From NCBI RefSeq assembly GCF_029227915.1, contig NC_079879.1, positions 34,414,501 through 34,478,500 on the forward strand: DNA of 64,000 bases, in the 5' to 3' direction. The DNA is from Hydractinia symbiolongicarpus (Eukaryota; Cnidaria; Hydrozoa; Anthoathecata; Hydractiniidae). The notes below the pieces were generated by a model, which had not been told where the DNA came from, did no database searches, and worked only from the letters and a program-made list of their open reading frames with translations. The position numbers were made by a program, and so were the translations under genes. Shown here piece after piece: positions 56,767-64,000 of the stretch (within the stretch, counting starts at the first letter, position 1; each line of letters opens with the position of its first letter).

Positions 56767-59387
56767 TCTCTATAATAATAAGCCAGTTCCGTGTGTCTGT
56801 AACAGGCAAAGTTGATATCGTCATTTTCCTTTGATGTTGCCGAAATTCTCTTTGATGTTGCCGAAAAAATTTTGTCCATTTTGCTAGCAGGTTTACTTTG
56901 TTTACGTCACGTGATGAAAACGACTCAATTTGATTTGCTGAAATAAATTTAACGGCTAACTTTTACCGCTTTTTTAAAAAAACAACCTAGCCACCATATT
57001 TGTTTATGTTTTTGTTGCACAATTAATGTATCCCCTGGCGCGTAACTAATGTGTTTGTCCTAAAAATTCAAAATGCTACATAAAGCTGTTAGCTGACTAA
57101 CAAACGAAAAACTTTGGTTTGTTGAACTTACTGTAATGTTATTATTTTTACATTACTATTGTTTCTCTTTATATGTGTTTTACTAAGCATAAATAGCTAG
57201 CTTTAGTTTTAGCTAAATGTTCCCAGTTTAAGTATATTTAACTGGGGGTGTCTTAGCTACTGTTAGCTAGCTAATGTTATAGCCTCCAGATCCTACTCTT
57301 CCCATCCCCCCCATGGCTAGCCCTAACCTATGACTTATGTTGTTATTCCTCTTTTTTAATTATCTATAGCTAGCTACCTTAGTTTCCAAACCTTTCTTCT
57401 TTTATGAGCACGAATTATGATGTAACAAGCTAGCTAGCTACCTACAAAATCTTTCAAAGACTTGAACTTTTGCAGGATAGTAGGATGTATTTTTTTGAGA
57501 GTATAATTATTTTCACATTTCCTGTAAACTTAACAAGGGGACCCAAGCAATATGACAAGTGGAATAATTTTTTTCAGAATTTAAAGCGTGTGTGTTAAGT
57601 TATTTTTATTGTTTTGTTTCTGACATCCTGTTAAACTTTTGTCAGCCTACATGTAAAATACCAGGTTATTGTTACAGGGTTTTGTAGACATTTGATTGGC
57701 AATTTACGTGGGTTTATGACTTTATTTTAATTTATGAGAGGATGGTATGGGTGTCAGTTCATATTGTTTGTGTTGCAAAATGCTGTTTTTTGATATTTTG
57801 TGTAAACTTTTGTGGAAATAGACCACATGCAATATAGATGTGCATATTTTACACGGCTAGCCTCACAAATATCGAGGGATATACCCTGTCTATTATTTCC
57901 AGGAGGGGCCATGGCTTAGATGGAGAGTCCTAGAGTATTTAATGCTCATTTTGAGCTACGCAGACCCAATTAGTAGGGCCCACGCTCTACTAGACAACTC
58001 CCGGCAACATCCAACGGCCCACACAGTGTGCCATCTCCCCAATTCCCCTCACATGGCTTGGGTTAACCCGGGGCTATGGTAACATTCACTCGCCCATGTT
58101 GAATCGCCGTCAAGAGGAATCGAACCCCGGTCTCCCGCACAGAGTACGAAAGCTATAACCACTAATCTACGGCGCCACAAATATATATACTGATATATAT
58201 ACTAATATATATACTGAAAGAACAAATCTTTGTAGAATCAAACTTCACTGTAAGCTGTTATAAAGCTGATGTCCTTATCGGTAAAAATAACAGCCATAGT
58301 TTACTAATTAAGAAAAAGATAAAACGAGTTTGAAAGTTAAAAAGTAATTATTTGTTAAGCTTTTCGTACACTAAGTACATCTTCAGACTATATAAACAAC
58401 TTTGTCTTTATATTTCGTATACTATACCAAATGTTTGCTGATGATAAAAAAATTACTTAATGTTCTGACTGAAACTGTTTTTGTTTTTTATATTTTGTAA
58501 TCTAAACGCGAGGACTGTATGCACTGAAATGACTGTTTTTTTAAAAATTTTGATGTGTTTTATAACCTTTTTGTGGAAGATTAATGGGTAATGGCAATAT
58601 ACGACATGCTGAATGAACTTATTTTTGTTGATTTAGATGTGTTTCTCAAAAACCGATCTGTTTTACATTTTGTGTAAACTTTTGTTTATGAACCGTATAT
58701 ATACAATGTTTGTTGATTCAAGTTTATTCTTTGCTTATTGATTTTTTGACATTTAGGTTTAAAATTGTTGGTAAAGGGCAGTATGGATCATCATACTAAA
58801 AAATAATTTTTTTTGTTCTGAATTGGTTGATTTTTACATTTTGTGTAAATTTTTCTATAGATTTAAATTTGATGTTTTCCAAACTATGGCTTTTTCATAT
58901 TTTTGTATAATATTTAAAATGTGTAAAGAACTTATTTTTGTTGATTTGTGCTAACTCTTGCAGGCCTCCTTTTTGACATTTCAGAATAAAATACTGAGGG
59001 TTTTCAACATAATCACTTATAAGATATACATATTTGAGATGCGTTATTTCTAACATTGTTATTATCCGTGTTGTGACTGTCGGTGTTGTAACTGTTGGTG
59101 TTTTACTGTCGGTTTTGTGGGTGTTGTGAGTGTTGATGTTGTGAGTGTCATTGTTGTAACTTTTTACCAACTAGATTTTGCACCTTGCAAGCTGTTTTTT
59201 TTTATTTTGTGTAAGATTTGTGTGGAGGATTTAATGCGATTTGACATTTGAGATTTGGTGTAAGATTTTAAGAACATTTTTTTTTTGTATATGCACTGCT
59301 GACGTCAGCAAAACATCTATATAAAGCAACCTATTTTTTCATTGACCTTTTGCCTAAGTGGATTTTTCCACGGGCCTTATCGACTAG
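56767..59387 (+). mobile_element. Helitron-like element 1 (about 2.6 kb)
   Basis: Starts A|TCTCTATAATAATAAGCC and ends with a GTGGA-TTTT-TCCAC hairpin, a short spacer and CTAG|T. These are Helitron hallmarks (TC start, hairpin, CTRR end, insertion between A and T). No replication or helicase frame was recognised inside, so it is non-autonomous. A SINE is nested in it. Phrases like TTTTGTGTAAACTTTTG recur at about 57796, 58672, 58840 and 59205, showing internal repetition. Confidence 0.7.
57893..58176 (-). mobile_element. tRNA-derived SINE inside Helitron-like element 1
   Basis: On the minus strand, 58176-58104 is tRNA-like: GGCGCCG start, an ATTAGTGGTTATAGC D-arm, a GGTTCGATTCC B-box (58116-58126) and a partly pairing CGGCG end. 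It is followed by a GC-richer body of about 210 bp unlike the AT-rich surroundings. TATATATACT repeats sit at the head side. No poly(A) tail is seen. The family is not identified. Confidence 0.65.
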
Positions 59388-60111
59388 TCTATATAATAAT
59401 ACGCCAGTTCCGTGTCTCTGTGACAGGCAAAGTGGATGTCTTCATTTTCCTTTGATGTTGCCGAAAAATGCATGTCTAATATGTTAAATTTTCTGACGTT
59501 ACGACGCGACGTCAATAGCACTACTTTAACGTCAATATCCTATATTAAATTAATGAAGCCATTACAGTGCACCTAAAATTTAGAGGCCAAATAACTTGGA
59601 AACGAGGTGGTGACGTCAATGATTTTTCACCGCGTGGGTAACTAGGGACCACCTATGACTAATTTGGGTAATTTTTCCAAACCCGGTCCCCAAATCCGTT
59701 TCGGAATGGACGGGTTGATGACGTCATCAAAAAACCTTCAACCCTTAATATCTCTGCAACCGTTTGTCAAAAGTACATAATCCTATACATTTTCTTGATC
59801 AGCGTTTCAAGATTTATACGATGTAGGCAACAGGTATACAAATTTCTAAAATAAATTTTTTAAGGTTTTGACGGGCCATTGCTGACGTCAGCAAATTTTT
59901 TAAACCTTTATATCTTCTTAACCGTTCGTCAATAGCACATGATCATATACATTTTCTTGATCAGCAGTTTAAGCTCTACACGATGGAGGCAACGTGAAAA
60001 CAAGGTTCTTTTTTTTGTGGATCGGTTGCTGACTTCATTAAAATTCGAATGACGCTTCTTTTTCATATTTATCCTGCTTCAGTGCATTATTCCACGGGCT
60101 TTATCGACTAG
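59388..60111 (+). mobile_element. Helitron-like element 2 (about 0.7 kb)
   Basis: Begins immediately after the CTAG of element 1 with TCTATATAATAATACGCC. Its first 60-70 bp match the head of element 1 (CAGTTCCGTG, GACAGGCAAAGT, TTTGATGTTGCCGAA). It ends CCACGGGCTTTATCGACTAG, like element 1, but with a degraded hairpin. Two copies of a segment with ATACATTTTCTTGATCAGC (about 59785 and 59945) show an internal duplication of about 160 bp. Confidence 0.65.
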
Positions 60112-60285
60112 TCTCTATAATAATAGCCGTCGTCTGTCTGTCTCTGCGCGGACCCCCCGCTGAGTTAGAAAATGATGTTACGGGGAACACGAAATATCAA
60201 ATGAGATATATTTTCATCCACTTTGTTGTGACGGGTAAATATAAAGGACGGACGAACCCGTGGATTTTCCACGGGCAACGACTAG
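60112..60285 (+). mobile_element. Helitron-like element 3 (174 bp)
   Basis: Starts TCTCTATAATAATAGCC directly after element 2 and ends with a perfect CCCGTGGA-TTT-TCCACGGG hairpin, CAACGA and CTAG|T. It is the smallest complete copy and defines the termini best. Confidence 0.7.
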
Positions 60286-60359
60286 TCCTACTTATAATGT
60301 TATATTTTTTATTGTAAAATGCAGTACCCGGATAATAATCCATATAATAACTCTGTCAC

Positions 60360-60387
60360 GTATTGCCCTTGCAAGCTCGGGCAATAC
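60360..60387. repeat. Perfect short inverted repeat
   Basis: GTATTGCCC and GGGCAATAC separated by 10 bp, nested within a larger CCGGATAAT...ATTATCCGG pair (about 60328-60412). It is probably the core of a small palindromic repeat. The stretch 60286-60643 holds nothing else recognisable. Confidence 0.7.
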
Positions 60388-60643
60388 TTTCACTTCTGTC
60401 AATATTATCCGGTAAACAGTTATTATAGGGTTAATATTACATGCCCGTTCGTCAAATATCAAGATTTATCCACTCTTGGTCTCGAGATACGCACTTTATT
60501 AGTGAAAATTTTGCATTCGCACTACCTGTAAATCCGCCGCTGTTTTTAATGGGTAAACTCGTTTGTAAAACAAACTAGTGGGTATATGGAAAAACGGGTC
60601 CTGAAAAAATGTTCGTATTTAACATCTATGGGCACATTAAACC

Positions 60644-60868
60644 ATGAGCAACGGTGAAATCCACCTTGGACCGCGCATACTTCAGCACATTTTGAAATTC
60701 GCCGATTTCCTTACCCGTGTCGCTAGGCCTAATTACCAGGTCTTCGAAGGTCGTCAAGTACAAGCGTTGAGCGTCAATCGTGCTGCCTTGGTTGCCGAGA
60801 ATGCCGGAACTCGTGTTTTCTTGACTCTCGAGGATGAGGTAAGCGTAGAACCGTATACTTTGCGATAA
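60644..60868 (+). CDS. 74-residue protein of unknown family, possible virus-like element gene a
   Basis: A complete ATG-to-TAA frame in a segment visibly richer in GC than the sequence to its left. It is mostly hydrophilic with alternating charges, has no signal peptide or membrane helix, and ends in an acidic LEDE segment. No family is recognised. It opens a run of compact, intronless frames on both strands (60644-63173), which is its main support. It could be complete or the remains of a longer gene. Confidence 0.45.
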   Translation: MSNGEIHLGPRILQHILKFADFLTRVARPNYQVFEGRQVQALSVNRAALVAENAGTRVFLTLEDEVSVEPYTLR

Positions 60869-60913
60869 CCGTTCAAGACCTATACGAATGAGACCCTGGG
60901 ATTTTTCCAGGAT

Positions 60914-61507
60914 CTAGCGGCTCCAAGAGTCCTCGTCCAGATAGCTAGGGCCCGAGCCGGGATAGTCCGAGCGATGAAGTTGCCAACTGCTGAAAAGGGT
61001 CTCGTTCCTCCATTCGTGTTCGCTGTCGCTTACCCTAAATTCACGAGCCAGTTGCCGGAATTTTTGCTTGTGGAAGGGGTTGTTGAGACGTTGGAACCTA
61101 TCGGAGCCCGGTAGAGAGATGTCGAGCTCCGCTAGAATTTTGCGTATCTGGAAGTAGACGTGGAAGTAGTACACAGTACAAACTAGAGGCAAAGAGGATT
61201 GTAAATGCTGCATGGAAATGCCACAAGCGGATGTTGCGCAAAAGACGGCGAAGTTAAGCTGAGTAGACCAGATATTGAAAGGGTGGCCCCGCCACTCCTT
61301 CACTACTGTGCCTGAATGAAATTCGTAGTCGACGAAAATGTCTGTTAATTTCACCATGAACGAGTACCCCTTTGTGTCAATAACGATGCTCTGTACTGAA
61401 AGGTCATCTTCCTTTGAGCCTCTCCAAATAGCCCATGGGTAAGGGCGTACTTTTCCTTTGGGTTGTACGAGTAAATGTTCATGTTTGTTATAACAAAGGA
61501 AGCAACT
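60914..61507 (-). pseudogene. Fragment of a larger protein, possible virus-like element gene b
   Basis: The minus-strand frame is open from about 61507 to the TAG at 60914; the first ATG is at 61357, but 50 codons of similar quality lie upstream of it. A tryptophan- and aromatic-rich N-terminal half is followed by a hydrophobic stretch with several Cys and then a basic FHKQKFRQLAREFRV segment. It overlaps the start of gene c, which runs the other way. It looks like a truncated piece of a structural-type protein of a DNA virus or virus-like transposon. The assignment is an impression, not a match to a named family. Confidence 0.4.
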
Positions 61508-61934
61508 CTATGTCACAGATATAGAAAAGCCTGTAATCTTCTCCAAGAGACTGGAGGAAAACACCAATATTGCCCTGTGGTCTCTGAGTATCAGAGGAAC
61601 GTGGGATAACCTATTCTCTAAGGGAAAATTTACTATACGTAAGCCGGGGTCTGAAACCGTTATAACGATTGAAGAAGGGTGGTATCGCATCGAGGACCTT
61701 GCAAGGATTGTGAATAGCCAGGCCGGGGATCGGATTCGATTTTTTGTGCTCAGAAATGGTATCTGCAGACTCCGTGTTGGTAATGGCTACACCGTGCAAA
61801 TAGACAAGCATATCAGAGATTTGATGGGTTGGACAATCAAAAATGATTCATCTGAGAAGTTGGGTGCGAAGAGCAAAAACACGAGAGCATCAGACTATTG
61901 GCAGAGACCAAGCTCAACTCTATCGTTGACTTGA
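61494..61934 (+). pseudogene. Fragment, possible virus-like element gene c
   Basis: Open for 146 codons after a TAA, without an ATG near its start. It has a beta-rich pattern (IRKPGSETVITIEEGW, FFVLRNG, RLRVGNGYTVQI) that would suit a capsid- or fibre-like fold. It overlaps gene d by about 79 nt in another frame: either a real overlap or a frameshift in an old gene. No named family is recognised. Confidence 0.4.
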
Positions 61935-62260
61935 TCTCGAGAGCCGTGGAGAATGGTGTGATTAGCGATTACGAGTTCAGTCTAATCATGCAAGAGAAGC
62001 AAAAGTACATGATGTTGATGGAGCAAGCCCGACAACGAACGGGCAAAATCGTGGACTCGATTAATGAACGGGAACGACAGCAGCTTGTTGCGCGTGGTCG
62101 AGAAGAGTCGAAGGAGGAACTGCTAAAAAACTTCAATCTGCACAGTATGTCAGCGGTACTTAGAGGAGCCGCCCGCGTATTCATAGAGTCTACTGTGTTG
62201 AGCAACACACTAGATCACCTTACTCGATTTCGAGCACTTCCCCAGTATTATAGTCGATGA
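61856..62260 (+). CDS. Coiled-coil protein, possible virus-like element gene d
   Basis: Open for 134 codons; the first 14 precede a TTG, and no ATG is near the start. Rich in Glu, Gln, Lys and Arg, with long predicted helices (IVDLISRAVENGVISDYEF, then INERERQQL and GREESKEELLKNF) and likely coiled coils. It continues from the end of gene c in a shifted frame. The function is unknown. Confidence 0.4.
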   Translation, partial: EVGCEEQKHESIRLLAETKLNSIVDLISRAVENGVISDYEFSLIMQEKQKYMMLMEQARQRTGKIVDSINERERQQLVARGREESKEELLKNFNLHSMSAVLRGAARVFIESTVLSNTLDHLTRFRALPQYYSR

Positions 62261-62273
62261 TAAGACCACAGTC

Positions 62274-62444
62274 ATGAACGACACGCCGCTGTCTTTCAGT
62301 GAGCTGTCTCGAGTATTCTTCGAGGTTCTTCCACCACGCGATCCTGACGCACGGTTCTCAAAAGAGGCCGTCTGTTTGTGTCGAAACGGACTTGTACTTG
62401 GCCTTACGGATCGCATCGAGAAGATGGCTCCTATTCATAATTGA
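62274..62444 (+). CDS. 56-residue protein, possible virus-like element gene e
   Basis: A complete ATG frame starting 13 bases after the stop of gene d. It reads LSFSELSRVFFEVLPPRDP near the start and LCRNGLVLGLTDRIEKM near the end. No family is recognised. The tight spacing to gene d supports it being real. Confidence 0.4.
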   Translation: MNDTPLSFSELSRVFFEVLPPRDPDARFSKEAVCLCRNGLVLGLTDRIEKMAPIHN

Positions 62445-62531
62445 GTAGCAAGGAACGCGTAGTGCTTTCGCTTCTTTTTTGTTCATATTTGTTTCTATGG
62501 CTGAAGATAACCATAGAACCTTTACGCGCCC

Positions 62532-63146
62532 TTACAGTATGGCGAAGCCCTCTTCATCATCATCAGAGTCACTAAAGTAGCAAGTGCCGTATCCCTCAAC
62601 CTCCTTGTATTTGCACTCTTCCAAGTAGGTCTGCATATAGTAGTTTTTCCCTTGGTTGTAGATACTCGCCAGCTTGATGATAGCCTTACACTCGCAGCTT
62701 TTTTGTGGTATCTTCTTCTTATGGAAGTTGGTTCTGACTTTACCATCCCACATCTTGAGCTTGGTGCTGAGGTACCGCCCTTTTTTCACGCTGGTGTTGG
62801 TCAAGCAAATCCCCTCCAAAGACTCCACCTTGTCCAAGATCTCCTCGTATTTTTCTAGCCACTCAGGATAGCTGGCCAGATTGAACGACATAGTTAGCGC
62901 GGAACCCTCACTGTATCGAGAGACACCCTTGGAGCGGATCTTTTCAGGGGTCAGTATCAGTAACGGTGCTAGGTTGCCGTCTTGATCCTGATAGCCAATC
63001 ACGAAGCGCTCATCCTTGATTTTGATTGCTGGTATGGAATCGCTCAGTACAAGGTTTTCGACTTGGACTTCTTCGATTTTTAGTGGTTTCGAATGGGTGT
63101 AAAAGTCTTCGGATTTAACAGTTTTATCCCCGAATTTTATCAACAT
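62532..63146 (-). CDS. 204-residue protein with acidic tail, possible DNA-binding protein of a virus-like element (gene f)
   Basis: The frame is open from 63173, but the ATG at 63146 (MLIKFGDK) is the more natural start. It is a globular mix of charged and hydrophobic residues with several conserved-looking Trp, Cys and Tyr, a basic stretch near the middle, and an extreme C-terminus with SDSDDDEE followed by a few hydrophobic residues. An acidic tail closed by an aromatic or hydrophobic end is common in single-stranded DNA-binding proteins of phages and viruses; that role is an inference. It is transcribed towards genes a-e. Codon use and GC match the rest of the block. Confidence 0.5.
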   Translation of the reverse strand: MLIKFGDKTVKSEDFYTHSKPLKIEEVQVENLVLSDSIPAIKIKDERFVIGYQDQDGNLAPLLILTPEKIRSKGVSRYSEGSALTMSFNLASYPEWLEKYEEILDKVESLEGICLTNTSVKKGRYLSTKLKMWDGKVRTNFHKKKIPQKSCECKAIIKLASIYNQGKNYYMQTYLEECKYKEVEGYGTCYFSDSDDDEEGFAIL

Positions 63147-63173
63147 CTCTCTATTGTAGAGACAAAACCTCAA

Positions 63174-63362
63174 CCAGGGTCTTCTACTCGGAGATGAATC
63201 GATGAATTTTCTGTCATATTGCCTACCTGGTGCATATTAAGTGGCCAACTTGGTATGCACACTATGAACAATAAGAGCACACTTTTGTAAATATTGAGTC
63301 ACAGAAGATTACGCTCTGAATATAAAACTGGCGACGAGTATTCAAGCAGTATAATTTACATT
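63174..63362. other. Leader or LTR end of the retrotransposon
   Basis: Probably contains the end of the 5' LTR and the primer-binding site (TGGCGACGAG, 63329-63338). The LTR cannot be delimited without its partner. Confidence 0.4.
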
Positions 63363-64000
63363 ATGGCAGTTGCTAATCTAACTATTCCTAATTTTCCACA
63401 ATTCGATACCACCGACGTTACCACAATCCCAACAAGACGGCTAAAATAAAAAAAAAGATTCAAGAATTTATGTGTGACGCTCAATGTTGAGGATGATAGG
63501 CAAAAACTGGCTATGTTATTGAATTACGTTGGGGAAGAAGTATACGATATTTAGGATAGTTTATTAGTTCCTGGCACCGATGAAACACTAGATAACGCAT
63601 TTGAATTATTTGACACACATTTCAACCCGAAAACGAACGTAAGCTATGAAATTTATATATATATAGATCAATGATACAGCGTGAAGAAGAAACCATCCAA
63701 CAATATTTTATCAGACTGAAGCAACAAGCGCAAAAATGTAATTTGGAGCAGCGCTCGATACCGAGCTAAAACGTCAACTCAAAATCTCAACGACAAGTAA
63801 TAAACTCAGAAGATACTCATTCAGAAATCCTACCTTAACTCTAGCACAGTTCCTAGTTTACGCAAAAACATTAGAAAACACAAACACCCAAGCTATTTTA
63901 GTGGAAAAAGGCGACCAAAAGGATATTACACAAATCAAACAGGAAGAACCCAACCGCATCGACCGATCAAAGGAAACCACACCGGGTAAGAAAAACTTTA
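63363..64000 (+). pseudogene. Gag region of a Ty3/Gypsy-like LTR retrotransposon, broken and cut by the window edge
   Basis: After a TGGCGACGAG primer-site-like sequence at 63329, an ATG at 63363 opens IPNFPQFDTTDVTTIPTRR and stops at 63449. Other frames continue with LAMLLNYVGEEVYDI, HFNPKTNV.YE, and QREEETIQQYFIRLKQQAQK at about 63675-63740, the usual order in gypsy-type gag. Stops and frameshifts show decay. The element (protease, RT, integrase) would lie to the right. An LTR border was not located. Confidence 0.75.

Noticed and set aside
60644-63173. Bacterial contamination
   Set aside because: The block is continuous with Helitron-like sequence on the left and a gypsy-type gag relic on the right, with no ribosome-binding sites or recognisable bacterial genes.

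Overview
The window looks like nuclear DNA of a marine invertebrate, most likely a cnidarian and perhaps a hydrozoan. This is inferred from strong AT-richness, GT-AG introns, intronless rhodopsin-class GPCR genes and the transposon mix (Penelope-like, DIRS-like, non-LTR, Ty3/Gypsy-like, pogo/Tigger, Helitron, tRNA-derived SINE). There are no operons or bacterial gene signals.

The main feature is a giant inverted repeat. Bases 1-21677 (left arm) reappear reverse-complemented at 24471-49382 (right arm), around a unique 2.8 kb spacer (21678-24470). The left arm runs to base 1, so its outer end may lie outside the window. The right arm is longer because it has a ~3.0 kb insertion (29644-32640) and six extra copies of a 32-bp unit near the spacer. 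Spot comparison by eye shows two identity classes. The outer ~7.5 kb of the arms is visibly diverged: 7 of 291 residues in the GPCR, and about 4 differences in 90 bp near 5.1 kb. The inner ~14 kb is almost identical: 2 of 780 residues in the Penelope protein, and 23 minisatellite units in the same order.

Each arm carries, from outside in: a three-exon gene for a small secreted cysteine-rich (knottin-like) protein; a non-LTR retrotransposon relic; an intronless 7TM receptor gene; a Penelope-like element with a long intact RT/GIY-YIG frame and a hammerhead-ribozyme-like core; an internally deleted Tigger-like transposon; an element holding a 34-bp minisatellite; a transposase tail; a DIRS-like RT/RNase H relic; and a MITE. 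The spacer holds the first four exons of a major facilitator transporter gene whose remaining exons are not seen.

Right of the palindrome (49383-64000) lie a Helitron replication/helicase protein relic, a second intronless class A GPCR gene, three Helitron-like elements joined head to tail (56767-60285, the first with a SINE inside), a GC-richer block of compact intronless reading frames on both strands that resembles a fragment of a virus-like or large DNA mobile element (60644-63173), and the decayed gag region of a Ty3/Gypsy-like retrotransposon running off the right edge.

Likely functional host genes are the duplicated secreted Cys-rich gene, the duplicated orphan 7TM receptor, the second GPCR and the 5' part of the transporter. 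Nearly everything else is mobile DNA or its remains.
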